Origin: Flavobacterium sp. J49
GTDB taxonomy: Bacteria; Bacteroidota; Bacteroidia; Flavobacteriales; Flavobacteriaceae
Direction: 5' to 3'
Assembly (NCBI RefSeq): GCF_011742145.1
Contig: NZ_JAAQQU010000104.1
Coordinates: 763,938 to 827,937, forward strand
Length of the DNA: 64,000 bases
Below, piece by piece: positions 1 to 8,050 of the stretch. A program made the translations under genes and the position numbers. Numbering within the stretch: position 1 is the first letter of the stretch; each line of letters starts with the position of its first letter. Below the pieces are notes generated by a model. It did no database searches. It was not told the origin of the DNA and saw only the letters and a program-made list of their open reading frames with translations.

Positions 1-102
1 ATTACTCTTTAAAGGCTTTATTTGTATAGGTTTATCGTGTTTTTGTTGTTGTGGCGAATTATCAATGTTTTAGATGCTTGTAATACTATTACCCGCACAA
101 AC

Positions 103-130
103 AAGCTCTAACGAAAGTTAGGGCTTTTTT
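103..130. terminator. Rho-independent terminator
   Basis: A 10-bp stem (one G-T pair) with a GAAA loop is followed by a run of T. It probably ends a transcript entering from left of the window. The rest of bases 1-250 holds no gene, tRNA or repeat that I can recognise. Confidence 0.7.
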
Positions 131-250
131 ATTGGTGCCAATTAGTTAATAATATGTTCACAGTTTGTTGTTTTTGAGTGTTTTAATTTTTGAAAATTCG
201 ATTATTTTTACACCATCAATATTAATTTGAGGTAAAAATCTTTTATTCTA

Positions 251-1015
251 ATGAAAGGGAAAAAGCTTATGATAACTGTGGTACTAGGAATTTTTGGATT
301 TGTTTTATTGGCACTGTCTGGTTATTTGCTATATAGAAACAGTTCCAATTCCATTTCGGCGGAAAAACAGAAGCAATTGGATGAAGCCATCAAACAAATC
401 GAGGTTTTGAATGCCGAAATTGTCGAAAAGGATAAAATTGTTGATGAAGCCGAGCAAAAAATAAAGACCTTACGATACGATACTTTTACCTTAACCGCCG
501 GTCAAAATATTCCCATCATAGAAATTGTAGATAACGATTTAAGTGAAGGGAACGTTTCAGAAGAAGGCTCAAAAAAAGTACATAAATTGATGTACCACCA
601 TCAAATCAAATTTTCCTTGGTCAATGCCGGGAAAAGTGCTTTAAAAGATGTAATCTTCTCCATTAAGGATGATTACAACAAAGGCAAAGAAAAAAAGAAG
701 ATGGCAAAAGCCGTAGCTAGTGTTGATTATTTGGGGAAAAAGGTAAATGATGCGGAATTGGGAGAATATGAAAATATTGAAGTCAATACACTGAATCTGA
801 AATCCAAAAAACTACTTTACACCAGCAACCTTCCGGCAAGTTTTGGCGTAGCCGATTACGAATACCATTTGATTGTGGAATGGAGTCAGGGTTTTTATCA
901 AATGTACATTAAGATTGAAGAAGTCGACGGGAAGTTAAAATATAACTACGAATTTTTTGATGTCAATGGAAACACCATTGATTTCAACAACCTCGAAAAC
1001 AGTATTAGTAATTAA
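251..1015 (+). CDS. Unknown membrane-anchored coiled-coil protein
   Basis: I do not recognise this 254-residue protein. A basic start (MKGKK) leads into one hydrophobic segment (about residues 7-28), which should act as an uncleaved membrane anchor. Residues about 36-75 are rich in E, K, Q and A with heptad-like spacing and look like a short coiled coil. The remaining 180 residues have mixed composition with alternating hydrophobic positions, suggesting a mainly beta soluble domain outside the membrane. There are no cysteines and no enzyme motif that I can see. The gene is alone, with terminators at 103-130 upstream and 1018-1047 downstream, so it is probably transcribed as a single gene. Function is unknown. 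Confidence 0.75.
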   Translation: MKGKKLMITVVLGIFGFVLLALSGYLLYRNSSNSISAEKQKQLDEAIKQIEVLNAEIVEKDKIVDEAEQKIKTLRYDTFTLTAGQNIPIIEIVDNDLSEGNVSEEGSKKVHKLMYHHQIKFSLVNAGKSALKDVIFSIKDDYNKGKEKKKMAKAVASVDYLGKKVNDAELGEYENIEVNTLNLKSKKLLYTSNLPASFGVADYEYHLIVEWSQGFYQMYIKIEEVDGKLKYNYEFFDVNGNTIDFNNLENSISN

Positions 1016-1017
1016 GT

Positions 1018-1047
1018 AAAAAGCCTCTCGATGGAGAGGCTTTTTTT
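1018..1047. terminator. Bidirectional terminator
   Basis: Stem GCCTCTC/GAGAGGC with a GATG loop is flanked by A and T runs that extend the pairing. It lies between convergent genes and can serve both. Confidence 0.85.
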
Positions 1048-1051
1048 ATGT

Positions 1052-2818
1052 TTACTTCCCGGAAGTAATCCAGCGGTTAATTTTCTTTTCCAGTAAGGCT
1101 AAAGGCATCACGCCCGATTCTAAAACTTTTTGGTGGAAAACTTTGATGTCAAATTTACTTCCCATTTTGTCTTGTGCTTTCTGACGCAATTCTAAAATCT
1201 TTAATTGTCCTATTTTATAAGACAAGGCTTGTCCGGGAATCGCCATATAGCGTTCAATTTCGGCTATGATGCTGGCTTCGCTTTCGGCTTCATTGTCTAA
1301 CGAATATTTAATGGCCTGTTCACGGGTCCAACCTTTAGCATGAATGCCTGTATCCACTACCAAACGAATCGCACGGTGCATCTCGTTGCCCAACATGCCG
1401 AAATATTGGTACGGATCTTTGTAAAGGCCTAAATCTTTACCTAAACTTTCGGTATATAAAGCCCAACCTTCGCCATAAGCGCCAAACCAATTGAACTTTC
1501 TGAAATCAGGTAATTCTTGGTTTTCTTGCTGGAGTGAAATTTGGAAATGATGTCCCGGAATCGCTTCGTGTAAAAACAAATCCTCATCTCCATAATAATT
1601 GTAATTGGCTACATCCGGAATGGGAACATAAAAGGTTCCCGGTCTTGAACCGTCAGCCAAACCTTGAACATATTCTGCACTGGCAGTTTTTTCTCTGAAA
1701 GCTTCGGTTCTTTTGATTTGGAAAGGTGTTTTGGGTTGTAAAGAGAAAAATTTATCTACATTAGGTTTGATAACCTCATTGATTTTTTCGAAGTTGGCAA
1801 TGACTTCTTTCGGGTCTTTAAAAGGTTTTAGCTCTTTTTTGTTACGTACATGTTCAAAGAATTCTATAATGGTGCCTTTGAATCCTACTTGGGCTTTTAC
1901 CTTTTCCATTTCTGCTTTGAGGCGTGCCACTTCTTTTAAGCCCAATTCATGGATTTCTTCCGGGGTTTTATCCGTTGTGGTCCATTGTTTTACATAAACT
2001 TTATACAAATCATCTCCTCCTTTAAGACTGCCGATACCACTCGTTGTTCTGCATGCCGGAACGTATTCGGTTTTCATGAAATCGATGAGCTTTTGAAACT
2101 GAGGAGTTAGTTTAGTGTTGATTAATTCAGCATATTGTTTTGACAAATTACTTTTTTGTTCTTCGGTAAAGTCGGCCGGAAATTTTTTGCAGCTGGAATA
2201 GAAAAGATTGTCTTCTGCTTTTGGTGTAATTACATCTTGAAATTGCGGAATGATTTTTTCGGCTAATGCCTTTGGTAAAACCACTTTCTCTTGGATTCCC
2301 TTTTTCATATACACTATAGCAGAGTCAATCCAAACTGAATAAGTGTCCATTCTTTTTAGGAAATTTTGATAATCTTTTTCATTTTTGAATGGTTGGGCAC
2401 TTTCCGCACTGGCGAATTGTCCCATCGTCAAATGCGTTCCCCAAAACTGTTGTATCGGAGTCAAATTGGCATTTTGTTTCAATAAATCTTTCCCGATAGA
2501 AACTTCCCAAGCGATGATGTCAAAGCTGTTTTTTTCTTCGTCTGAAAGGGCTGCAGTGTCAATCGTTGCCAATTCTTTTTCGTATTTATCATAGAAAACG
2601 GCTTGTTTTTTTCTGTGGAAATCTGTCATTTCAAAGACCAGTTGGTCATTGAATTCGCTTTGCCCGTTTAAGGTAGCTTCCAAAGGGTTTAAAGCATTTT
2701 TATCGTTGAAATAGGATTTGACAACAGTGTTGATATCGCCTGTTTTTTCTTCTGATTTGCAGTTTGAGAAAAGTAAAGACAACACAATCATCGCAGTTAA
2801 TGGATATAAATTCTTCAT
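1052..2818 (-). CDS. DUF885 family lipoprotein, putative metallopeptidase
   Basis: This 588-residue protein belongs to the DUF885 family, common in Bacteroidetes and usually regarded as zinc metallopeptidase-like. The N-terminus has a lipoprotein signal ending in SNC, with the lipidated Cys at residue 20 followed by K and S, so export and lipid anchoring are expected. The family hallmark HEAIPGHH lies at residues 417-424; its HExxH-like arrangement supports a metal site, although the substrate is not known. Length is normal and there is no frameshift. It runs convergently with the unknown gene at 251-1015, and the small SnoaL-like gene lies 67 bp upstream on the same strand. Family assignment is firm; the peptidase activity is inference from the motif. 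Confidence 0.88.
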   Translation of the reverse strand: MKNLYPLTAMIVLSLLFSNCKSEEKTGDINTVVKSYFNDKNALNPLEATLNGQSEFNDQLVFEMTDFHRKKQAVFYDKYEKELATIDTAALSDEEKNSFDIIAWEVSIGKDLLKQNANLTPIQQFWGTHLTMGQFASAESAQPFKNEKDYQNFLKRMDTYSVWIDSAIVYMKKGIQEKVVLPKALAEKIIPQFQDVITPKAEDNLFYSSCKKFPADFTEEQKSNLSKQYAELINTKLTPQFQKLIDFMKTEYVPACRTTSGIGSLKGGDDLYKVYVKQWTTTDKTPEEIHELGLKEVARLKAEMEKVKAQVGFKGTIIEFFEHVRNKKELKPFKDPKEVIANFEKINEVIKPNVDKFFSLQPKTPFQIKRTEAFREKTASAEYVQGLADGSRPGTFYVPIPDVANYNYYGDEDLFLHEAIPGHHFQISLQQENQELPDFRKFNWFGAYGEGWALYTESLGKDLGLYKDPYQYFGMLGNEMHRAIRLVVDTGIHAKGWTREQAIKYSLDNEAESEASIIAEIERYMAIPGQALSYKIGQLKILELRQKAQDKMGSKFDIKVFHQKVLESGVMPLALLEKKINRWITSGK

Positions 2819-2885
2819 AATGTTTGGTTTAGTTGGAGTAAAACTATTGGTTTTTGGTCAATGGTATTGTTAACGGAATGATAAA

Positions 2886-3248
2886 TTATCCGTGATACAC
2901 TCGAGAGGTAATGATGCGATTTTCTTTGATTTCAAGGACTTCAGCGACTAACATGTCGGGTTCATTTTCAACAGTTCGAACATATTCCATAAAAACCCTA
3001 TCTGAGTTAGAAGTCAACGAAGTGACTTTATAATGTAAAGTGGGCAAACGGTCAAAAGCGTCTTGCCACCAAGAGCGCAAGGCTTCTTTTCCGGTGACTA
3101 AGCCATTGGTTTCGGGATGGCGAATTTTTAGTTTGGGACTAAAATGTTCTGCTTCGTCATCATAAAGTGATAATAATTTTTCAAGGTTGTGCGCGTTGAA
3201 GGCTTCAAACCAAAGATGGGCAATAGAGAGATTTTTTTCTGCTGACAT
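2886..3248 (-). CDS. SnoaL/NTF2-like family protein
   Basis: A 120-residue protein with the SnoaL/NTF2-like alpha+beta cone pattern: an N-terminal helix (WFEAFNAHNLEKLLSLY), a central HPETNGLVTGKEALRSWW segment, and C-terminal strands ending in a basic turn. Such proteins are cytoplasmic, bind small hydrophobic ligands, and include isomerases, hydrolases and non-catalytic members. Sequence alone does not show which applies here. There is no signal peptide. A terminator hairpin for the upstream pseudouridine synthase gene ends only about 13 bases before the start codon, so independent expression would require a promoter inside or beyond that hairpin. Confidence 0.75.
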   Translation of the reverse strand: MSAEKNLSIAHLWFEAFNAHNLEKLLSLYDDEAEHFSPKLKIRHPETNGLVTGKEALRSWWQDAFDRLPTLHYKVTSLTSNSDRVFMEYVRTVENEPDMLVAEVLEIKENRIITSRVYHG

Positions 3249-3260
3249 AATTTTTAAATA

Positions 3261-3286
3261 AAAAATCCCAAGTAAATGGGATTTTT
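3261..3286 (-). terminator. Terminator of the pseudouridine synthase gene
   Basis: A 10-bp perfect stem AAAAATCCCA/TGGGATTTTT with a 6-base loop lies 25 bases past the stop codon of the minus-strand gene at 3311-4240. Confidence 0.75.
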
Positions 3287-3310
3287 GTTACGGTAAATAT
3301 AGACTATTTT

Positions 3311-4240
3311 TTATACGTTTTTCAAATTGATAATTTCCTGTTCGGTTAGGAAACGCCAATTGCCACGGGGTAAGTTCTTCTTGGTCAAACCGGCAAAAGA
3401 AACGCGGTCAATTTTTAAAACATCGTATTTGAAACTTTCAAAAATGGCGCGAACCACTTTTACATTGGAAGTTCTTAGTTTCAAACCAATTTCTGTTTTG
3501 GCTTCACCTTCGATGTACGAGATTTCATCTACATATAAACGGTGTCCGTCAAGGGTTACGCCGGTTGAGATTTTTTCCAAATCTTCAAACTTCAGGTTTT
3601 TGTCTAAGGTAACTTGGTAAATCTTAGCTGATTTTTGATTGGGTAAACTAAATTTTCGAATCATATCGGTATCATTGGTAAAAACCAATAATCCGGTTGT
3701 GTTTTTATCCATACGGCCAATGGGTTGGATTTTGGCTTTGGTGGCGGCGCGAACCAATTCCAATACATTTCTGTGATCGGCATCGTCTTCGTTGGAAGTG
3801 GTGAAGTTTTTAGGTTTGTTGAGCAAAATGTATTCTTTGCGTTCCGGGGTTAAAGTGGTACCGTCAAAGTTGACCACATCGCCCGGTTTTACTTTGTAAC
3901 CCATTTCGGTAATGACTTCACCATTGACTTTCACGTTTCCGGATTGGATGTAAATATCGGCATCTCGACGCGAGCAAACACCCGAGTTGGAGATGTATTT
4001 GTTCAAACGAATGTCATCCGATTTTAAGGGTTTCGGGATATTGTTTACCGGTTTAGTTCCGCTCCGTTCGCCTCCGGCTCGGTTGGCTGTTTTTTTGGGA
4101 GCGGCATCACCAGTTGTTGGCTTAGCCTTTTTCGGACCTTGCGCTCTTTTTGGCATGGCTGGTTTAGGCTTATTGGAGCTTGGTCGCGAGTTGTTTGGTC
4201 GTGAACCGCCTCTTTTATTATTGCCTTCATTCTTGTTCAT
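3311..4240 (-). CDS. rRNA pseudouridine synthase, RsuA/RluB family
   Basis: This enzyme should isomerise uridine to pseudouridine in rRNA. The first 75 residues are a low-complexity basic tail rich in N, P, K, R and G, common in Bacteroidetes members and probably RNA-binding and disordered. An S4 RNA-binding domain follows (about 77-125, starting IRLNKYISNSGVCSRR). The catalytic domain then carries GRMDKNTTGLL at residues 175-185 with the catalytic Asp178. Family (RsuA/RluB/E/F branch) is firm; the exact rRNA position is not, though RluB-type large-subunit modification is likely given the tail. A -7-like box lies at 4259-4266, and a terminator at 3261-3286. Confidence 0.92.
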   Translation of the reverse strand: MNKNEGNNKRGGSRPNNSRPSSNKPKPAMPKRAQGPKKAKPTTGDAAPKKTANRAGGERSGTKPVNNIPKPLKSDDIRLNKYISNSGVCSRRDADIYIQSGNVKVNGEVITEMGYKVKPGDVVNFDGTTLTPERKEYILLNKPKNFTTSNEDDADHRNVLELVRAATKAKIQPIGRMDKNTTGLLVFTNDTDMIRKFSLPNQKSAKIYQVTLDKNLKFEDLEKISTGVTLDGHRLYVDEISYIEGEAKTEIGLKLRTSNVKVVRAIFESFKYDVLKIDRVSFAGLTKKNLPRGNWRFLTEQEIINLKNV

Positions 4241-4258
4241 AAATTCTATAATTTAGTG

Positions 4259-4266
4259 CAAAGATA
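4259..4266 (-). promoter_or_regulatory. -7 box for the pseudouridine synthase gene
   Basis: Minus strand reads TATCTTTG, matching the flavobacterial TAnnTTTG box, 18 bp before the start codon at 4240. No clear TTG at the -33 position. Confidence 0.5.
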
Positions 4267-4313
4267 CGTATTTCAGAGTCTTATCCCGACTATTAAAATG
4301 CTATGGTTGGATT

Positions 4314-4386
4314 TTAGCCCCGGTTGCCATGAAAATCCTCGCAGAGATTGTAATGGAAAACGGGAACCTGCCTGCCTGCCGGCAGG
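4314..4386. repeat. Structured intergenic repeat with GC-rich palindrome
   Basis: An imperfect hairpin spans about 4318-4365: CCCCG, GTT, CCAT and ATC on the left can pair with GAT, ATGG, AAC and CGGG on the right. It is followed at 4375-4386 by the perfect palindrome CCTGCCGGCAGG. The layout (AGCCCCG ... ATCCT ... GATTGTA ... CGGGA) resembles a repeat I have seen in many Flavobacterium intergenic regions; that identification is from memory. It sits in a 178-bp gap upstream of the pseudouridine synthase gene and has no credible reading frame. Confidence 0.5.
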
Positions 4387-4418
4387 AATGGTTTAGCAAT
4401 TGCCCATCACTTTCGCTC

Positions 4419-5345
4419 CTAACGAACAATCGTTTCTACTATCTTTTTGCCGTGAATTAAGACCGAAGGATTGATGAGTACGATGCAAAAGACACCCGAA
4501 ACGACCAAAAATTTTAGGATGTTGTGGAGTTTGAGGTAATCGGGTTTTGAGTTGGATTTCCAGAGCTTTTGCAGGAAGAAAATCAGGATAATCATGCTGA
4601 GATAGAAATAGATATCCATGTAACCGACTTCAAAAATTTCGATTAAGAAATAGATCGGAATGATGGTGGAAATGGTCAAAAGCGTAATGATTTTTTTAGA
4701 AAACGCTTCGCCGAATAATACGGGAATAGTTTGGTAATCGTTGGCGATATCACCTTTGATGTTTTCTAAATCCTTAATCATTTCGCGGATGAGAATGAGT
4801 AAATACAAAAACGTTGCGTGTGCAAATATTTGCGGGTAAAGATTTTTATAGTACAAAAGAATCGCAAAAAAGGGCAACACTGCCAGGAAAGAAGCGGTTA
4901 GGTTTCCGATGATTACTATTTTCTTGAGTTTGTGTGAATAGAACCAAATGAGGAAAATGTAAGCTGAAAAGAACAATACAGCTCTTAGCGAAACCAGGAA
5001 AGCCAGCAAAAAGACAATGAAATTTACGGTAAAGTATACTTGGAGTTTGGTTTTTTGACTGACCAATCGGTCGAGTTGGGATTTATTGGGGCGATTGATT
5101 AAGTCTTTTTTGCTGTCGTAAAAATTATTGATAATGTAGCCTGAAGCAATGGTTAATCCGGAAACCAAAACAATGATAAACAGGTTGAAATCGAGCAAAA
5201 CATCCAGCGCTCTTTTTTCGGGAGCCAAAATAAAGATGGCTGATAAATATTGTGCTAATGCTATGACGGGAATGTTATAGCCACGAATCACTGAAAACAT
5301 GCTTATAATTTTCAGTAAGGTGTGTTTGGTTTTTCGGCTTAACAT
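4419..5345 (-). CDS. UbiA family prenyltransferase
   Basis: This is a multi-pass membrane enzyme of 308 residues that transfers a polyprenyl chain from its diphosphate to an acceptor. The first aspartate motif is the NFYDSKKD region (residues 74-81, Asp77 and Asp81), and the second is KDLENIKGD (about 190-198); both should bind Mg-diphosphate. Seven to nine hydrophobic segments are visible. The family includes menaquinone (MenA), heme (CyoE) and geranylgeranylglycerol-phosphate transferases. The divergent first motif and the position directly behind two mevalonate pathway genes fit the group annotated as geranylgeranylglycerol-phosphate geranylgeranyltransferase-like in Bacteroidetes, but the acceptor is not shown by the sequence. 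It is probably co-transcribed with the kinase gene at 5401-6339, 55 bp upstream. Confidence 0.85.
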   Translation of the reverse strand: MLSRKTKHTLLKIISMFSVIRGYNIPVIALAQYLSAIFILAPEKRALDVLLDFNLFIIVLVSGLTIASGYIINNFYDSKKDLINRPNKSQLDRLVSQKTKLQVYFTVNFIVFLLAFLVSLRAVLFFSAYIFLIWFYSHKLKKIVIIGNLTASFLAVLPFFAILLYYKNLYPQIFAHATFLYLLILIREMIKDLENIKGDIANDYQTIPVLFGEAFSKKIITLLTISTIIPIYFLIEIFEVGYMDIYFYLSMIILIFFLQKLWKSNSKPDYLKLHNILKFLVVSGVFCIVLINPSVLIHGKKIVETIVR

Positions 5346-5357
5346 TATTACAACATT

Positions 5358-5385
5358 AGTCCTTCGGCTGCGCTCAGGATGACAA
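5358..5385. repeat. Short dispersed repeat (CTTCGGCTGCGCTCAGGATG type)
   Basis: The 55-bp gap between the GHMP kinase and UbiA genes contains the stretch CTTCGGCTGCGCTCAGGATG. This is close to a short intergenic repeat known in many bacteria (TTCGACTGCGCTCAGGATGA type). The identification is from recall; only one copy was noticed here. Confidence 0.45.
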
Positions 5386-5400
5386 AATAGGATTTCATAT

Positions 5401-6339
5401 TTAAAACTGGTAAACCACTTCCAGTTTGTAATCTTTCAGGGATTGTTTGGCCTTTTCTAAATCTTCGGTGAATCCAAGAATGTAACCGCCACCGCCGGAA
5501 CCGCAAAGTTTTAAGTAGTAATCATTGGTGTCAATGCCGCGTTGCCAAACGCCGTGAAATTGTTCCGGTATCATCGGTTTGAAGTTGTTTAAGACTACTT
5601 TAGACAACTGTTTGGTGTTGGCAAACAAAGATTTCATATCGCCGCCGAGGAAATTTTCCACACAAGCGTCGGTGTATTTGATGAATTGGGATTTCAGCAT
5701 TTTACGGAAGCCTTCTTCTTTTAGGTTTTCCATAAAGATGTTAACCATTGGAGCAGTTTCGCCAACGATTCCGGAGTCTAACAAAAATACTGCGCCTTTT
5801 CCGGTCGCACTTTGAGACGGAATGCCGGTAGCTTCGATATTGTCTTTGGAATTGATGAGAATCGGAATGCTCAAATAGCTATTTAAAGGGTCAAGACCCG
5901 AACTTTTTCCGTGGAAGGCAGCTTCCATTTGGGAAAAAATTGTTTTGAGCTGCAATAATTTTTCGCGGGTTAGATTTTCTAGAACGGTGATTTTGTCGTT
6001 GGCATATTTGTCATAAATAGCGGCAACCAAAGCACCACTGCTCCCAACACCATATCCTTGCGGAATACTGGAATCGAAATACATGCCGCGCTCCACATCG
6101 GTTTTTAAAGCGTCTAAGTTGAAAGTCACTAATTCGGGTTGGTCTTTTTGGAGTTGCTCCAAATAGGTTACAAAACGACGTAAACTCGCATTAGATTTAA
6201 TCGCTTCTTCAGAAGGGTTTTCGTCCACTTTCAAAGCACCGTTGTAAAAGTTATAGGGAATGGATAAACCTTTAGAATCCTTTATAATTCCGTATTCTCC
6301 GAAGAGAAGAATCTTTGAGTAAAATAATGGTCCTTTCAT
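5401..6339 (-). CDS. Mevalonate kinase-type GHMP kinase
   Basis: This 312-residue GHMP-superfamily kinase should phosphorylate mevalonate in the isoprenoid pathway. Motif 1 is SKILLFGEYGII (residues 8-19). The glycine-rich ATP loop PQGYGVGSSGA lies at 93-103. HGKSSGLDP at 143-151 carries the probable catalytic Asp150, and KLCGSGGGGYILGF near the C-terminus is motif 3. It is soluble and cytoplasmic. Its start lies 5 bp after the stop of the diphosphomevalonate decarboxylase gene, so the two are almost certainly one transcript. A second GHMP kinase of a different subfamily sits beside HMG-CoA reductase at 38.5 kb. Which of the two acts on mevalonate and which on phosphomevalonate cannot be settled from sequence; mevalonate kinase is the more likely role here. 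Confidence 0.85.
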   Translation of the reverse strand: MKGPLFYSKILLFGEYGIIKDSKGLSIPYNFYNGALKVDENPSEEAIKSNASLRRFVTYLEQLQKDQPELVTFNLDALKTDVERGMYFDSSIPQGYGVGSSGALVAAIYDKYANDKITVLENLTREKLLQLKTIFSQMEAAFHGKSSGLDPLNSYLSIPILINSKDNIEATGIPSQSATGKGAVFLLDSGIVGETAPMVNIFMENLKEEGFRKMLKSQFIKYTDACVENFLGGDMKSLFANTKQLSKVVLNNFKPMIPEQFHGVWQRGIDTNDYYLKLCGSGGGGYILGFTEDLEKAKQSLKDYKLEVVYQF

Positions 6340-6344
6340 CTGTT

Positions 6345-7436
6345 TTAATTATCAATTATCAATTGACTTCCAAGTCCAATGGCATCACAAATATAGTTAC
6401 CATTTTGACAATAGCCAACTAATTCGTTAGTAATAAATTGCATCGCTTCAACTCTAACGTTTTCGGGGTACAAAACATGTACATTCGCACCGGCATCGAG
6501 GGTGAAACATATAGGAATATTCGTTTTATTTCTGAATTGCCATATCTTATTGATGATTTCCAACGTGTTGGGTTTCATCAAAATAAAATAAGGAATCGAG
6601 GTCATCATCATGGCGTGTAAAGTCAACGCTTCGCTTTCTACAATTTTGATAAATTCGGTTAAATCCCCATTTTCTAGTACTTTTTTGATGGCCGATAAAT
6701 TATCATGCGCTTGGGCAAATCGTTGCTCGGCAAACGGATGATTGTGCATTAAATCGTGTCCGACTGTACTTGAAACTTGCTTTTCGCCTTTGTCTACTAA
6801 TAGAATGGTATCCTGATAGTTTTTGAAATTGTCATGAATCTTGGCTGGAAATTCCACTCCGAATAAGTCTGAGCTTTCGTTAATTTCGGCATGATTTCCC
6901 CAAACAACAACACTTCCTTTTATGCTTCGGCAGGCGCTTCCCGAACCTAATCGGGCAAGGAAAGAGGCTTTTTGGTTAAAGAAACGGTCAGTCATTTCGG
7001 GATACAAAGCTTTTTCCAAGCTCATTATATTCATTGCCAATGCTGCCATTCCCGAGGCAGAAGACGCAATTCCGGAACTGTGTGGAAAGGTGTTTTCGGT
7101 ATCGATGGTGAAATGATAGTTTTTTAAGTAAGGACAATAAATTTCGATTCGTTCCAAAAACTTTTGGATTTTCGGTTTGAAATCTTCTTTGGGTTTTCCT
7201 TCGAACAGCAAATCAAAAGAGAAATTAGTGTTGTGTTCTTTTTTGGCAAAAGCCAATTTAGTAATCGTTTTACAGTGATTCAAAGTAAAACTGATGGAAG
7301 GATTGGCCGGAATTTGATTTTCTTTTTTGCCCCAATATTTGACTAAAGCAATATTGCTGGGTGCGCTCCATTGAAAACTACCGTTTTCGATAACTGTAGA
7401 AAATGGTTTTGAAATAAAATCCTTTTCGGATAGCAT
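6345..7436 (-). CDS. mvaD: Diphosphomevalonate decarboxylase
   Basis: This enzyme catalyses ATP-dependent decarboxylation of mevalonate 5-diphosphate to isopentenyl diphosphate, the last step of the classical mevalonate pathway. The diagnostic N-terminal motif APSNIALVKYWGK is at residues 25-37, followed by NPSISFTL. The ATP loop HSSGIASSASGMAALA is near residue 115, and LDAGANVHVLYP near the C-terminus carries the conserved catalytic Asp. At 363 residues it is slightly longer than typical (about 320-340), because of the N-terminal lead. It is the first gene of the operon running to the kinase and UbiA genes. A TATCTTTG box at 7454-7461 sits 18 bp before the start, sharing a short intergenic region with the divergent tspO gene. 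Confidence 0.94.
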   Translation of the reverse strand: MLSEKDFISKPFSTVIENGSFQWSAPSNIALVKYWGKKENQIPANPSISFTLNHCKTITKLAFAKKEHNTNFSFDLLFEGKPKEDFKPKIQKFLERIEIYCPYLKNYHFTIDTENTFPHSSGIASSASGMAALAMNIMSLEKALYPEMTDRFFNQKASFLARLGSGSACRSIKGSVVVWGNHAEINESSDLFGVEFPAKIHDNFKNYQDTILLVDKGEKQVSSTVGHDLMHNHPFAEQRFAQAHDNLSAIKKVLENGDLTEFIKIVESEALTLHAMMMTSIPYFILMKPNTLEIINKIWQFRNKTNIPICFTLDAGANVHVLYPENVRVEAMQFITNELVGYCQNGNYICDAIGLGSQLIIDN

Positions 7437-7453
7437 AGATTTTGAAATTTAAA

Positions 7454-7461
7454 CAAAGATA
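7454..7461 (-). promoter_or_regulatory. -7 box for the mvaD operon
   Basis: Minus strand reads TATCTTTG, a full match to TAnnTTTG, 18 bp before the mvaD start. No clear TTG upstream. Confidence 0.5.
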
Positions 7462-7494
7462 CATTTTTTATAAAAAGGATGTTCTTTTGTTTAG

Positions 7495-7502
7495 TATATT
7501 TG
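7495..7502 (+). promoter_or_regulatory. -7 box for tspO
   Basis: TATATTTG matches the flavobacterial -7 consensus, 24 bp before the ATG at 7526. It supports that start over the longer TTG-initiated frame from 7442, which would begin upstream of this box. Confidence 0.55.
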
Positions 7503-7525
7503 AACAATATTTAAACAAAATTAAC

Positions 7526-8002
7526 ATGCAGAGGATTTTAAGAATAGTGCTTGTGGTGTTCACTTGTTTGACTATTGGTTATTTATCCGGTATGGTCACT
7601 CGAGAGAGTATCACGACTTGGTATCCTACCTTAATCAAACCGGTTTTTAATCCGCCGAATTGGATTTTTGCTCCGGTTTGGACGGTGCTTTACATGATGA
7701 TGGGTGTGGCCGGCGGCATGATTTGGAATCGGATTGATACCGATGAGGAGAATGTCAAGAAGGCTTTTAAGTTTTTTATTTACCAGTTGGCGTTGAATGC
7801 GCTTTGGTCTTATTTGTTTTTTGGATTGCACAATCCTTTATTGGCGTTGATTGAAATTGTTTTACTTTGGCTAGTTATTTTTGAAACCTATACACAATTT
7901 AAGAAAATTGATAAAATTGCCGGAATGCTCTTTATTCCGTATTTGGCTTGGGTCAGTTTTGCCACAGTGCTCAACGCAAGTATTTGGTGGTTGAATAAAT
8001 AA
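7526..8002 (+). CDS. tspO: TspO/MBR family protein
   Basis: This 158-residue membrane protein of the TspO (translocator protein, benzodiazepine-receptor) family has five predicted helices and the Trp-rich hallmark PPNWIFAPVWTVLYMMMG. Family members bind tetrapyrroles and take part in porphyrin- or stress-related regulation; the role here is not shown. I chose the ATG at 7526 because the product then begins MQRILRIVLV, directly in the first membrane helix, as is normal, and because the -7 box at 7495-7502 lies just upstream. The frame stays open to a TTG at 7442 but that extension adds only hydrophilic residues. A bidirectional terminator follows immediately. Confidence 0.9.
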   Translation: MQRILRIVLVVFTCLTIGYLSGMVTRESITTWYPTLIKPVFNPPNWIFAPVWTVLYMMMGVAGGMIWNRIDTDEENVKKAFKFFIYQLALNALWSYLFFGLHNPLLALIEIVLLWLVIFETYTQFKKIDKIAGMLFIPYLAWVSFATVLNASIWWLNK

Positions 8003-8032
8003 AAAAATCCCGTCGATCAGGCGGGATTTTTT
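8002..8032. terminator. Bidirectional terminator
   Basis: An 11-bp perfect stem AAAAAATCCCG/CGGGATTTTTT with a 9-base loop lies between the convergent tspO gene and the gene at 8051-11203. It overlaps the tspO stop codon by one base. Confidence 0.85.
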
Positions 8033-8050
8033 ATCTCTAAGAATATTCAA

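Noticed and set aside
4045..4256. Open frames within the basic tail of the pseudouridine synthase
   Set aside because: They are out-of-frame readings of low-complexity coding DNA and show no protein family features.
7442..7525. TTG-initiated longer tspO
   Set aside because: The extension precedes a full -7 box at 7495-7502 and adds hydrophilic residues before the first membrane helix.
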